A stretch of 64,000 nt of DNA from assembly GCA_950106755.1 (NCBI GenBank), contig OX467088.1:2154001-2218000 (forward strand), written 5' to 3'. Shown piece after piece: positions 35,901-48,198 of the stretch. The notes below the pieces were generated by a model, which was given only the letters and a program-made list of their open reading frames with translations, was not told where the DNA came from and searched no databases. This DNA is from Climacium dendroides (Eukaryota; Streptophyta; Bryopsida; Hypnales; Climaciaceae). The position numbers were made by a program, and so were the translations under genes. Position 1 is the first letter of the stretch, and each line of letters opens with the position of its first letter.

Positions 35901-37069
35901 AAATTCTCTTCGTTGAGCTATCGTTTGATCCATTCATATGATAACGGAACGCTCATTTCTCCCAATGACCGATCTTCCGGTATTGTTGGTGTCGGGGTTT
36001 CTACTTCTTCCGTTGCAATTTCCAAGATGGGTTCTGGAAATTCAAAATCTGGTTCTATAACAGACGTGAAGTAACTAGTCACAGAATCAGAGTTCTCCTG
36101 ATCAGACCAGTCCGTAGTATATCCATCAGACTCACTAGTCTCTCCTAAGTGATCAACATGTTTCCAAGGTATCCGTATGGCAGGTTTCCCCACCACAAAC
36201 TCCTTGGCTCCCCAGTCAACCAGCACTTTTGCTGCATATAACCATGGTCTTCCTAGTAGCATGGGAAAAGGCCTTCCCTTAGATACTCTGATGACTACAT
36301 AATTTAGTAGATAAGTCTCTCTTCCGATTCGGGTTGGAATCCGGGCCAACCTTCCTACCGGATACACTCTTGATTGATCTGCCATCCTCAAGACTTGGTC
36401 AGTTTCTTGGAATGTCGTGTATCCTAGATCAAAGGCGGTGTCTTCCAACATTAGGTTGACTCCCGATTCACCATCAACTGGAACCCGAGTGACCGTACAT
36501 CCTCCTACTTCAACTTCCAACTTTGGCGCTCCAAAGTCTTCGATCTGGGAGAAGTTGACTGCGACTGACGGAAGTTTGAGTCGTCTGTTTCTCTTCTTTG
36601 TCCAAGCGTCTCGGATCAATCTCTGATAATTTGCATTATCATGAAGGAGTTGCCCGAAGGTGACACTAGCTTTCTGATCTTTGATATCTTGCACGATGTC
36701 GTATGTATCTAAGTTTGGTACTGGATTGATCAGAACCGGAACATCCTCAAATGTAACCTTCTTCTTTCTAGGATCTGGAATCACACCGATATTGTCCAGA
36801 TTCTGTCGTACTTCCGAACTAATGTCAATGGGAATCAGAAGAGGTCCGACCCCTTTTTCTACTTCTACTGTAGGTCTTATAGGATCCGTTTCCTCCGTGT
36901 GATCAGAATCACTCAGATCGGATTCTAGAATGGGAATACTCCCCTGAGGCTTTTCTTTTCGTCTCTGCCTTCTAGTTCTATGCCTATCCCTTTGGTCTTT
37001 GGTGGAACTTCGAGTTGATACTCGATGAACAAGTCTCTCTAAAACTTTTGGAAGTTCCACCTTTGGTTG
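32984..37069 (-). pseudogene. Element B pol: protease, reverse transcriptase, RNase H, integrase
   Basis: One frame throughout. Protease: VPVDGESGVNLML (36460 region; the usual D-S/T-G is altered). RT (35560-34750): PIVVVPKKPGPGG, QDFRKLN, FPLPFTNIILDQV, TRMPFGLCNAPGTFQR, catalytic FIDDFAIYS. RNase H: VTLDASGWCLG, VREAL, HTDHDSLKYL. Integrase: HSGPSGGH with CDQCQ (zinc site), KWGIDFIGP, LVSDRGLHF, NGLTERANG (D, D, E). No chromodomain follows; the C-terminus is short. Stops: TAG 35918-35920 and 34646-34648 (the latter for TGG), both C-to-T type, and TAG 35690-35692 for an expected Tyr codon. The RT box IDDF recalls Athila-type elements. Confidence 0.88.
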
Positions 37070-38668
37070 TCATTTTTCCGTATTCTCAATTCCGGCAGTG
37101 GATCCGTAATTGAGTCCGGTTTGGTCACGAGGTGGGACTTCTACGTGTTTGTAAATAGTATGGATCTGTTGCGGCCTGGGACACTCATTCATTCCATGTC
37201 CATATTCTAAACAATTCTGGCATGGTAACGCTAGAGGGGCCCCTTGCCCCTGCCCTTTATGGGAATAGCTATTGGCATAATGTTGGGGACTTCTACACAC
37301 GAAACAACACTCGGGTGGGAATCTAAAAGTAGAATAAGTACCTTGACTAGATCCAGTCGGTGGATGCGTATGAAAATTGGTGCAGATCAACTGCTGAGGT
37401 GCTTTCCCTCTTCCGTATCCGGTTTGGATCTAGAATACTGGATTCACCGGATCTTCACACCCCTCCGGTTCCGGAAGTGTGTAGTACACTCCTTCTTCAT
37501 CCACAAAATGGATCTGCTTCTGATGTCCCTAGGGACATTCGCTTGCATAATGACCGGGTCTTCCACACCTTACGCACCATACATTAGCTCGGGAAGTCGG
37601 TACAATCCGTCGAGGCATCCGATTATCAACGAGGTTGACCTTGATTGCCTCCAAAGATTCTTGGATGCTTTTCATAAGTTTCTTGGAATCATCCTCCTCC
37701 ACCTTCACCTTGACGGTTCTTCTGTTAACCTTCTCGTTTTTGCCTCGCGCCACTCGTCGGATGCTAGAAGTCTCTACCTCACTATCCGAACTGTTGGCGC
37801 TGTCGGATGACTCGTCCGATCCGGTTCCGGAACTTGAGGTTTAGGAGTCCAAATACCTCCCTCTTCGCTTCATCTTCTTCTCGTACTTCTTCCCTTTCTC
37901 TCTTTTCTCACTCTTCTTAATGGACTATCGTAATGATTGAGCTGAGTTCTCGTAATTTTGGGCTGACTCCATGGCTTCTCTTAGCTTTGCGGGTCGGGAC
38001 TGTCGGATCTGAAAACCCATCTCCTCCGGAAACCCTGCCACATACCATTCCACTTGTATACTCAGGGCTACGTCCGTGGTTAGTTTCTTGATCAGGTCTT
38101 TTACCCTCTAACCGTATTTTCGGACCGACTTGTTGGGTCTCATGGAGACTTTACTAAGTCTGCCCAAAGTTCTAGCTTCTCCTCCTACTTCTCTAAAGGT
38201 CCGCAGGAAGAGTTCCGTCAGACGGTCCCAGTTGTTCCGGGTACCTTCCGAAACATCTTGATACCATCTAAGGGCTTCACCTTTTAGTAGTCCCTGAAAA
38301 ATTCTCTGTCTGGAAGCGGCATCTTCTTGATTAGCTACAGTAGTAGCCTCAAATTCCCCCATCCAATCGTCTACATCCTTACTACCGTCTCCCCGAAACC
38401 TACTATAACGGAGACGTGTGGTGGTCACCATGATATCTAGTTCGTCAGGGAATCGTTCCTCCTCAGAAGTAACTGGTTCCGCTTCTGGTTCCTCAACCGC
38501 TTCAGGACTTTGAGAACGTTCCGGAAGTACTTCCGGCCTAGGAGGAATTATAACCAGATCCTCTATGGACTGTGACGTTGGTAACTTGTGCACCACTATT
38601 CGCCTATTTTCTTCCTCTTGACGTTTCGTCCGACGTAAAGCTCTATTTCTTCTTTGAGGCCTACTCAT
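37070..38668 (-). pseudogene. Element B gag
   Basis: ATG 38668 (MSRPQRRNRALRR) opens Gag, with the capsid-like retrotransposon gag domain at 38420-38110 (FRGDGSKDVDDWMGEFE, RIFQGLLKGEALRWYQD). It reaches zinc knuckles: CVRCGRPGHYASEC intact, CFVCRSPQHYANSY with the last Cys lost, CQNCLEYGHGMNEC intact. Stops inside include TAG 38108-38110 where CAG is expected from element A, a stop near 37921, and TAG 37529-37531. The final TGA (37070-37072) falls at the same codon as in element A and is probably the true Gag end. Gag packages the element RNA into particles. Confidence 0.82.
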
Positions 38669-38813
38669 GAAGTTAGAATCAAATTCTCATTCACTGGGCC
38701 CTCATTTACTTAGTCCTATGGCTGAGTCCTAGCTTACCGTCCTGAACTACCTCTTTTTTTATTTTTATTTTTTATTTTTTTTCTTCTACTCTATCGATAA
38801 GTTATTCAGTAGT

Positions 38814-38831
38814 TCCCCGGCAGCGGCGCCA
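38814..38831 (-). other. Primer-binding site of element B (tRNA-Asp)
   Basis: Minus strand TGGCGCCGCTGCCGGGGA lies 4 nt from the 5' LTR end. It differs by one base from the element A site, which is the complement of a plant tRNA-Asp 3' end. Confidence 0.85.
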
Positions 38832-39243
38832 AAAGTGTCGTACGCATAGTTAGCTGTAAGTATCCTAACGACAGCAAATTGTTGCAAGATGACACGAATT
38901 ATCGGTCCAGGGAACTTCTAGTATGATATCGATTGAGTTAGAAGCATCAAAGGGTCCGCTGTGACAACTCATATTTTTAATTTTTATTTGTTTACCTTTT
39001 TGAGCGAACCGGAAATTAGAAATAGGTATCCGGATTCATCTAGAGAGAAAAATAAAATCCAAAAATAGTCACAAAAGGACCTTATGGAACTAATCCGGTT
39101 TTAGGCAGAAGCGGAACGGATTAGATGCACAATCGGATAAGTATTTCCGATCGGAATCTTGCTGACCGGATTGGAGATAACCGGATGTCAAGAACCGGAC
39201 CGGATATCCGACCGGTCATAAAGACAGTCTAGGGCGTCAGGAC

Positions 39244-39251
39244 TATATAAA
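39244..39251 (+). promoter_or_regulatory. First TATA box of the family A LTR
   Basis: TATATAAA in gactatataaagcctggccc, about 320 bp before the LTR gene start. Conserved in all inner family A LTRs: 48483-48490, 56061-56068, and reversed at 30723-30730. Probably drives the LTR gene. Confidence 0.65.
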
Positions 39252-39563
39252 GCCTGGCCCTGCCCATTTTCAGGTCTCTGGATTTCCACGTATTGTCATG
39301 TCCTGATTTAGCGCCTGACGTTTCTATCGTTGACCACGGCAAGAAAGAAGAAGTACAAGAGGGTCCGGAAGTGAGAAAAGGGTGTGAGATGGAGAGATCT
39401 CCTCCGGACATGAGTGGGTGAGACCTTGACTGCGAGTGGATACGTGAGAAACTAACAGTGTGAGCATGCCAGTAGGTTAGTTTACAGGCGGAGCGGAACA
39501 TCTAAGTGTCGGCGCTCCCTTGTTAGGACTGTAGAAGAGTGAAAACCGGGTAGACCTACCCTC

Positions 39564-41213
39564 ATGCCGCGGCTGAACCGGAAAAGAGGTTCTAACACCC
39601 CGCCCCCGAGTGAAGTAAAGCTTAGAAAAGTGGTTCCGGTCATGCCGACCAAGGAACCAGAACAGGGAGAGCTCAGAGAGGATTTGTCGTTGATGGGTTG
39701 TCAGGGGTTAGCTTTGAAACCTTGGGGTTTCAAAGATGAGAGGATGGTTAGAGAAATCCTGAGTGGCGTATCGAATCAGTTCAATAACACCCTGAGAGGG
39801 AATCCGGTCCAATGGATCGAGGCTTTGTGGCAGGACGTATACGGGTTCCGGCCAGGAGGACTCGGGCTCGCCAACCGGAAGGATGATTTTGTCCAGGGCA
39901 AGTTCGGAAGCGTAGTAAACCCAAAGGACGACTACGCGGTCGAAGACTGCCTCGATGACCGGAAGCGACGCTTGCTCCAGTTCCTGGTTCCGGTTTTGCA
40001 TCCAGAAAAGCCCACCAGGGTGACTATCACCTTGGCTAAGACGATTTTCGGAGCGTTGAGCGGAACCGGGAAAGTAGACTGGGGCCGGATCTTCTTTGAT
40101 CTGGTATCCCAGCTTACTACAAGAGTGGGGAAAAGTAGGGCTACCCCACTGTGCCCTTATGTTTACCACCTCTATCAACAACAGGAGCTGCTGACGGAAG
40201 TGGAGTTGAAGGTGTAGAAGGCCCAGGAGTGGACCATGAAGTACGGAGAATCCGAGTCCAACCAAGAAGCGGATTCCGGAAACGAAACCGAGGAGGAAGA
40301 AGAAGAAGAAGAAGAAGAAGAGGAGGAACCGTATGTTCCCGCCAAGAGGCAGAAGACCACACCAGCTCGGAATCGAGGAACGCCCCCGAGACATCCGCGG
40401 CCACACAGAAGTAAGACTCCAACCGGACCGGATGTGGCATCCGGATCCGGGACCGTAGATCCGTTCGACGAGTTGGTTGGGATCCTCTGTGGAATCCGAG
40501 CGGATTGGGAAGTTAAGAAGTGGATGCTCGGGGAGATCACGGAATTAATCGGAGCGGAACCGGACAGTCAGTTGCCACGGAAGGTGGCTGAGAGTGTTAT
40601 CAATCCGGAAGAGCTCCGGAAGATGAAGGAGGACAGCAAGCGGCAGCACGATGAGGTGGACACCCTCAAGGCCGAACTATTCGCGTTGCTTGAGAACGCC
40701 ACCGCGACAAAGGAGATGGCAAAGGAAATGAAGAAGTTGGCCACAGAAGTGAAGGATGTGCTTGGAGGACCCGGAGCCGCAGTCACCAAAGTGCGCCTGT
40801 TCGAAGAGGAGGTGCATAAGGACAAGAAGATATCTGGAACCAGAGTGGTGCACATCCTCACTGATTTTGAGGAGCAGATAGAGAAGCTCCTGTCCAAGGC
40901 ACAGGAGTCGGCAGACCGGATCGTGGAGAGCACCCAGAAACTGACGGAGATTCCGATCCGGCTCTCTGAGATTTCACTTTCGGACTTGTTTCCGGAAGAC
41001 GTAGCTCAGGAGCCGGGAAAGGACAAGACGCCCCAGTCAAGTAGGGCAAAGAAGGAGACGCCCTCGACCGGACATCAGCCGATAGATTTGGACTCCCCAG
41101 AAGCTGAGGAAGAACATCCGGTTCTACCAACGGATGGGGAACGGAACCAGAATCTAACTGAGGTCTTCGAGCAGTTGGAGAGACCTGATGAGAGCCCTAC
41201 CATTGGATCCTGA
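39564..41213 (+). pseudogene. LTR-encoded protein of element A, 5' LTR copy
   Basis: One frame of 550 codons from ATG 39564 (MPRLNRKRGSNTPPPSEVKL) with a single internal stop, TAG at 40215-40217, where the solo LTR copy at 28738-30413 has TGG. Domains as in that copy: shared N-terminal domain (residues ~30-217), Glu tract (~40295-40328), NLS-like PAKRQK, coiled coil, ISGTRVVHILTDF block, acidic tail. It ends early at TGA 41211-41213 where the solo copy reads CGA and continues. Not homologous by eye to Gag, Pol or Env. Its place inside the LTR means every full element has two copies. Confidence 0.7.
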
Positions 41214-41359
41214 GTGTATGAAACGGAAAAGGAAGGATTGTAAAAATAGGACTTATAAATAGGAACCGGAACAGAATCCGGTTAGGATAAGGTAGGACCG
41301 GATTGTCAGCGCCTTCAAAGGCGGAAATCATGTATTCACTTTTTGCTTTTTGCTTTTTG

Positions 41360-41368
41360 TATATAAAA
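41360..41368 (+). promoter_or_regulatory. Second TATA box of the family A LTR, probable start of genomic RNA
   Basis: TATATAAAA in ttgtatataaaacagtctct, about 150 bp after the LTR gene. It is followed by an inverted repeat (agtctc...gagact) and conserved at 50599-50607, 58154-58162, and reversed at 28613-28621. A start here would place the U3/R border near 41390, leaving the LTR gene wholly in U3. Inferred, not shown. Confidence 0.6.
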
Positions 41369-42389
41369 CAGTCTCTGAGCTGGAGACTAAGGAGAGTTCT
41401 TTTGGTATTTCCTTGTGTACTTTCCATTGACTTTGTTTTGTGTATTCCTCCCGAGTGTTGGCAAGAATGTACAGAGTTGAAGTAAGGTGGTATGCACGGA
41501 TGTGTGGGTAGAGTTCTCCCTTTGATGGATGTTTCCGGTTCTAAGTACATCTGAGTAGGTCATGAAGAGCTAGAAGTGGATTCCAGTGCCTCAGCATCTG
41601 CAAAAGTTTAGTATTCCGGGTAAGAAAGCCGTTGATTAGACTAGGCGGATAGGGAGGGATTCCTTAGCTGCGCTAGAATTCCTGGGTGGGAAATCCGGTC
41701 GAGTGTCCTGACTCCTGTGAGGTCTTGCCCCCGTTGTGGGTAAAACGGAAGAATTTCTGTAGTTGATGGAACGAACGGGTGCACTTGTAGCCACCGAAAT
41801 TAGTACAGAACGGATCGGCGTCAAAGTCGTTGTAGTATGAGAGGATCGTACGGGGGGGTCTTTGTGTAACCTGTGATCCGGATTGCTATGAAGGACCAAA
41901 CCAGATACGGATTAGAGTAGGAGGATAGGAAGATAGGAAGTGGGTCTTCAGCCACTATAAGTTACGGAAGGAGTGGTGGGCCTACCACTTTCAAAAGCAA
42001 GCGGTGAACCCTCTGATGGTAAAACAGAGGTAAAATTAAACCGGGGTTAGGAAGGGTGGATCGGAACAGATCCGCTCCGTAGACACTTAGGAACAGAAAT
42101 AGAATGGTCCAGAATTGAGAAGTTGACCAGAAACCGTGGAACTAGTAAAACCGGAAATAGGATACAGTCCGGTCTTAGTTTTCCGGTTGGGTTTTGGACA
42201 TTCCGGTTTTCCGAGGTACAACCGGAAAGTAGAAGTGAGGGGTTTTATTGGATTTATCTCCTTAATAGAGTTAGCTACTTCACAGGATCTCGTGGGTTCG
42301 ATCTTTAGGGTCATTTTGTTATGCTCTAGGGTGATTTTTGAGGGTATAACAGGGAATTTACTTACTCTGTACTACGACACGCAAAAATC

Positions 42390-42407
42390 TGGCGCCGTTG
42401 CCGGGGA
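42390..42407 (+). other. Primer-binding site of element A (tRNA-Asp)
   Basis: TGGCGCCGTTGCCGGGGA, the complement of the plant tRNA-Asp 3' end as used by many Athila/Tat elements, 10 nt after the 5' LTR. Confidence 0.92.
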
Positions 42408-42481
42408 TTCTAAAGCTAGTAAGCTCTAAGTGGGAGATATTGTGATTTCATGTGATTAAACCGGAACCGGATCCCGTACTC

Positions 42482-44079
42482 ATGAGAAGAAGGACAAGAA
42501 GCGAACGGAAGGCGGAACGGGAAAGAGAGATTCATCAAGCGGAAGGATCTGCTGCGCCAAATTTGAGTGATCTGGATTTCTCGGATCCAGAAGATCGACC
42601 AACTCCTTACTAAGGGATTCAAGCGAAAGTCCAAGACCGAAACACACGCCTCCAATTTCCGAGTGCGGATCTAAACCGGAAAGAGAAGAGTCGGAGTTCA
42701 ACGAGGAGAACAACATGACCCGGTTACGGTACAAATGTTTCAAGGGAGACGGGAGTCAGGATGCGGATGAATGGGTGTGCGAGTTTGAGTCAACTGCACT
42801 CGCCAATCAAGAGAATGAGGCGGCCCAGAGAAGAATTTTCCAAGGACTGCTAAAAGGAGAAGCCCTCAAATGGTACCAAGATGTTCCGGATCCAATCCGG
42901 AATGACTGGGACCGGATGAAGGCGGATTTCTTGCAAGCTTTCCGGGAAGTAGGAGGAGAGGCCAGAGTGCTGGGACGGCTGAGCACGCTCACGATGAAGT
43001 CAACGGAATCCGTACGAAAGTATGGACAGAGAGTAAAGGCACTGATGCAGAAGTTGACTACTGAAATCGCACCAAACTTACAAGTGGAGTGGTACGTGGC
43101 CGGATTACCAGAATCCATGGGATTTCTAATCCGGCAGACGCGGCCAAGGACACTAAGGAAGGCTATGGATGCAGCAACCAACTACGAGAACTCGGCACAG
43201 TCACTTTGGAAGTCCCTGAGAAGGAGCGAGAAGAAGGAGAAAGACCGGAATAAGAAGGGCAACCGGAAGTCGAAGCACCGGAAGAAGGCTTCAGACTCGG
43301 AAAGCAGCTCTGATACATCCGGAACGGAAGTATCGGATCCGGATTCTTCTAGTTCAGATGAAGAGAGGAGTGTTTCACCCCCTCCGCGTTCATCAAGACG
43401 GAACCAGCGAGAGAAGACCACTGTCAAAGTGAAAGCGGAGGATACGGATTCGAAGAAGATGATGAAGAGCATTCAGGAGTCTTTGGAGGCAATCAAAGTC
43501 AACCTTGCAAAGAACCGGAAACCGAGACGGATTGTTCCGACTTCCCGATCTAATGTCTAGTGCGGACGATGTGGAGAACCGGGTCACTACCCGAGTGAAT
43601 GTCCACGGACTCCATCGAAGCAGGTTCACTATGTGTATCCTGAAGAAGAAATGTACTACACCATGGCGGAAGAGGAGGAAGAAGTTTATCAGATTCAACC
43701 AACTTATGCAAGGGGAAAAGGGATCGCTGTTCCGATCCGTTCCAACATGTTGAACCGGAACTTTTTACCTAGATCAAGTCAAGGGATGATGATGCAGCAG
43801 CCAATGAGACTGTCTGGTTATCCGGATAGATAAGTGGTGATTTGTTATGGTTGTGGGGAACCAGGACACTATGCCAATTCCTGTCCAAACAAGGGTATAG
43901 GGCAAGGTGCACCACGGATCCTTCCTTGTCAAAACTGCCAGGAATACGGACATCCGGAAGAACAATGTCCGAAACCGGTTGTACCAAGACCGGTGTATAA
44001 GCAAGTGCAAATTCTTCCAAGAAGGCAAACCGCCCTCAATTACGGACACACGGCCGGCACGGAGAATCCGGAAAAATGA
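42482..44079 (+). pseudogene. Element A gag
   Basis: ATG 42482 begins a basic N-terminus (MRRRTRSERKAER). A frameshift near 42600 leads into the main Gag frame, which is in phase with pol. The capsid-type domain spans about 42715-43180 (FKGDGSQDADEW, RIFQGLLKGEALKWYQD, REVGGEARVLGRL). A Lys/Ser/Asp-rich linker and three CCHC zinc knuckles follow: CGRCGEPGHYPSEC (43561), CYGCGEPGHYANSC (43843), CQNCQEYGHPEEQC (43927). Stops: TAG 43558-43560 (element B has TGG here), TAA 43831-43833, and the shared TGA 44077-44079, probably the real Gag end. Gag forms the particle and binds RNA. Confidence 0.85.
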
Positions 44080-47000
44080 CGGTGTCAAGTGGAGCTGCCA
44101 GATGAAGTAGACACTATGGTAAACCGGGTAACCACCCGCAGCTCCACCCGGAACGAACTGGATCAGTCGAATAGGAGAAGGAGGAAGAAAAAGCATAGGG
44201 AGAAACCGGAATCAAGTAGTGATTCCGACCCAGTCCCTGTAGAGGTAAGACCGGAACCGGATAAGGTTCAGTCTGAGGAAGGGGTGGAGAGGAATCGGAT
44301 TCCGAGAGATATTAGTGCAGAGATCCGAGCAGAAATTTCCGGATCGGATCTTGTACCTAAACCAAAGAGGGTGAGTTTTAGTAACACCCCAGTCATTATC
44401 AACCCGGATGTGAGTACACAGGAATACAACATCATCCAGGATATCAAGGATCAGAAGGTGAACGTGACTATCGGTTAGCTACTGCATGACAACGTAACGT
44501 ACCAAAAGCTGATCCGGGAGGCGTGGACACGGAGACGGAAGAGGCGAGTGAAACTTCCGTCCGTTGCAGTGAACTTCACAAGACCGGAAGATTCCGGAGT
44601 ACCAGAAGTCACTGTGGAAATAGAGGGATGCTCGATTCCGCATGTGCCTATAGATGGAGGATCCGGGGTCAACTTAATGTTGGAGGAGACGGCATTTGAC
44701 TTAGGTTTCACCACTGTTGAAGCCACGGATCAAGTCCTTAGAATGGCGGACCAGTCTCGGGTGAATCCGGTCGGAAGATTATCGGATGTACCAACCCGGA
44801 TCGGGGGGACAGATTACTTACTAAACTACGTGGTTATCCGGGTTAACAAAGGAAGGCCATTTCCAATGTTGCTCGGAAGACCTTGGTTATATTCTACCCG
44901 GGTACTAGTAGATTGGGGAGCCAAGGAGTTGGTGGTAGGAAAACCTCCTATCCAAATTCCTTGGGCGACGGAAAGACATCTGGGGGAAACCAGCGACTCG
45001 GAAGGATACACCACGGATTGGTCGGAACCGAAGGATTCCGCTCCTAGCTATTATGTGGACTCATTTGGAGATCAGTCTGAGACTAGCTATGGCTTCCCCA
45101 ATGCAGTTCTGGAACATGTTCCGGACACAACGAGGGATCCGGTGGTGGAAGACCGATCGCTGGGAGAGTCAAGCGTTCCACTTACAACTGAATGGATCGC
45201 AGAACAAATCCAAACCGGAAATCTTCCGGTCAATATCCTCGGAACGGGAACGGCAGAGTGGGCAGCGTTAGATTCAGATCAGGAAGGAGTCCATCCGGAA
45301 AAGATCAAACCAGTCGTTTCACCCACGGATTATGAGAAAGTGGAAATCGACCCCGGTAAGAGCTTTTACATCAATAGGCTGTTACAAGGGAAAAGGAGAT
45401 CCGGATACAGTCAACTGTTGAAGGAGTATCTCGACATTTTCGCTTGGAAGCCATCCGATTTGAAGGGGATTCCCCCTCATTTAGGAGAACACCACATCGA
45501 CTTGACGGAAGGATCCATTCCGGTCCGTCAACGACAATACCGACTCAACCCCAGGTACTCATTGATGGTGAAGGAGGAAATTACTCGATTATTGGAAGCC
45601 GGATTCATATATCCGGTTAACAATTCCGAGTGGGTTTCCCCTATCGTAGTGGTCCCGAAAAAGGTGGGACCGGACGGTAAAGTCAAGATCCGGATTTGCC
45701 AGGATTTCCGGAAGTTGAACACGGCCACGAAGAAAGATTATTTTCCTCTTCCGTTCATGGATATCATTTTGGACCAAGTAGCTGGACACGAGTGCTACAG
45801 TTTTCTGGACGGATTTTCCGGTTACAATCAAGTCTTCATCCGATGGTGCGCTCAGTTGAAGACAACATTCACAACGGAATGGGGGACTTTTGCTTTCACA
45901 CGGATGCTGTTTGGATTGCGCAATGCACCCGGGACCTTCCAGCGTCTCATGATGGACATTTTCAGAGATTTTCTTCGACATTTTATTGAGATATTTATCG
46001 ATGACTTTGCGGTTTACAGTGACCGGAAAAGTCATTTGGACTGTTTACGGAAAACTTTTGAGAGATGTCGAGAAACCAACTTAAAGTTGCATCCGGGCAA
46101 GTGTTTTTTTGGGATGAGTTCCGGAATACTACTCGGACATGTAGTGTGCAAATCTGGATTGAAGGCGGATATGGATAAGGTCAGGGCAGTGTTAACCTTA
46201 CTACCTCCAACCAACGTTAGAGAGATCCGTGGATTTCTTGGATGTGTCAGATACTACCGCCGATTTATTGACGGATATGCTAAGAGAGCGATTCCTCTTA
46301 CAGAACTCCTTAAACAGGATATGGAATTCGAGTGGACTGGAATCCGGCAGCAAGCTTTTGAAGATCTCAAAATCCAGCTTGCTAAAGCCCCGATCCTCTG
46401 TGTTCCGGATTGGACAAAGGAATTCCACGTCACCATCGATGCATCCGGTTGGTGTCTCGGATCTATTCTTTGGCAGTTTGATGGAGTAAAACGCGAGAAT
46501 CTGATTTACTACGTAAGTAGGCAAATGAGTATGGCGGAGCGGAATTACACCACCATGGAACGGGAAGCGTTGGCTGTGGTGTACTCTTGTAAAAAGTTCC
46601 GACATTACCTTTTGGGTTACAAGGTAATTTTTCATACGGACCATGATTCTTTAAAGTACCTTGTAAATAAACCGGATTTGTCAGGCCGGATTGCTAGATG
46701 GATTTTGTTGTTACAGGAATTTAACTATGAAGTAGTAGTTAAACCCGGAAAGGAAAATTCAAACGCGGATTACCTTTCCCGACAAAAGGGACCGGAATCC
46801 GTAGCAGATATATCTGCTAGGTTTCTGGATGAGTTTCCGGAAACTTTCTCACTAAATGTCTTTCACCTCAATGATGAGTCTATATCGGAATATCAGGATA
46901 TCATAGATTACTTAGTGGAATCTAGATATCCGGATCAGATGAGCCGAGAAGAAAAAGAGATTTTTCAGAGAAAAGTGGCTCCTTATACCTTGATTAGAGG

Positions 47001-48162
47001 AGTTCTCTTCAAGTTAGGACCAGATGATATACTCAGGAGATGCTTAGAACTTCCGGAGCGGAAAAAAGTAATCCGAGCGCTTCATTCCAGAAGTTCAAGA
47101 GGACATTTTGCGTTTGTCAATACTGTCAACCGGATCCGTACAGCCGGATACTGGTGGCCAGGCTTGCACTGCAATGTGAGGAGTTATGTTCGAAATTGTG
47201 ATCAGTGTCAACGGACCAGAGTACCATCTTTCCAGAACCATTGGCCGCTCACCCCAATCATCCCTTTAGCGCCTTTTGAGAAATGGGGGATAGATTTTAT
47301 CGGACCTATCTTTCCGGTTAGTACACGGAAGAAGAGATACATTATCCTAGCCACGGATTACGCAACCAAATGGGTGGAGGCCAAGGCAACTAGGAAGAAC
47401 GATGCGAAAACTTCAGCGAACTTTTTGTTTGATGAAATTCTCATGCGATTTGGGCACCCATTGGAGTTAGTTAGTGACCGGGGCACTCATTTTCTCAATG
47501 ATGTTATCCTCGACTTGACAAGCAAATATCTCATCAAACACTGGAAGACCACTCCTTACAACCCAAAGGCGAACGGATTGACGGAGCGAGTGAACGGTAT
47601 CATTGGTAAGATCCTGAACAAAATGGTTTCCGCTCACAAGACGGATTGGGACCGGAAACTGCCTTCGGCGGTCCATGCATACAACACTACGGAGAAAACC
47701 ACGACCGGAAAGACACCATACTTCCTGGTCTTCGGACAAGAAGCAATGCATGGGGTGGAATTAGAGGTGGAAACATTCCGTGTAATGGCAGCCTGGAATG
47801 CCATATCAAGAATGGAAACACTTCCAAGACTCATTGCCATCGAAGAACTGGAGGAAATCCGAGATGCAACGCTGGAGAAAACCTTGGGTGTTCAAGAGAA
47901 GCGGAAGGAAACCTACGACCGGAAACTTCCGGCTGACCACGGAATTCGAGAAGGAGGATTGGTCCTTCTATATGACAATCGTCACAAGGATTTTCCAGGT
48001 AAATTACATACCAGATGGATGGGACCATTCCGGGTGAATCAAGTTTTTCAGAATGGCTCCTCGCAATTGGAAACATTACAGGGCCAGTGGCTTGATACTC
48101 GGGTGAACGGATCGAGAGTAAAGAAGTATAATGCTGCTACTTCTTCCGATGATGAGGAATGA
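44080..48162 (+). pseudogene. Element A pol: protease, RT, RNase H, integrase (one stop)
   Basis: Pol is in the Gag frame after the TGA. The only stop is TAG 44476-44478 where element B reads CAG; from 44479 to 48162 it is fully open. Protease: VPIDGGSGVNLMLEE (44650). RT: PIVVVPKKVGPDG, QDFRKLN, FPLPFMDIILDQVAG, TRMLFGLRNAPGTFQR, catalytic FIDDFAVYS (~45994). RNase H: VTIDASGWCLG, EREAL, HTDHDSLKYL, NADYLSR. Integrase: zinc site with CDQCQ, KWGIDFIGP, LVSDRGTHF, NGLTERVNG (D, D, E). C-terminal WMGPFRVNQ is a GPF-type module; no chromodomain. The first zinc-site stretch reads HSRSSRGH. This machinery copies RNA to DNA and inserts it. Confidence 0.92.
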
Positions 48163-48198
48163 TGTTCGCGGGGACGCTCACAGATGAGGAGGGGGTAA

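Larger units (their letters stand above)
38960..42379 (+). repeat. Element A 5' LTR (3420 bp)
   Basis: TG...CA ends, 10 nt before the PBS. It holds a first TATA box (39244-39251), a 550-codon gene (39564-41213), and a second TATA box (41360-41368), with about 1 kb following to the LTR end. Confidence 0.95.

Noticed and set aside
39564..41213. LTR frame as a misplaced gag or env gene
   Set aside because: Gag with zinc knuckles is present separately; the LTR frame has no knuckle, signal peptide or membrane segment and lies between the LTR termini in both LTRs.
38960..42379. The 3.4-kb repeats as tandem duplicated genes rather than LTRs
   Set aside because: They have TG...CA ends, a PBS on one side and a polypurine tract on the other, a 5-bp target duplication, and also occur alone with their own duplications.
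45589..46035. Minus-strand frames across element A pol
   Set aside because: Antisense shadows of reverse transcriptase; all catalytic motifs read on the plus strand.
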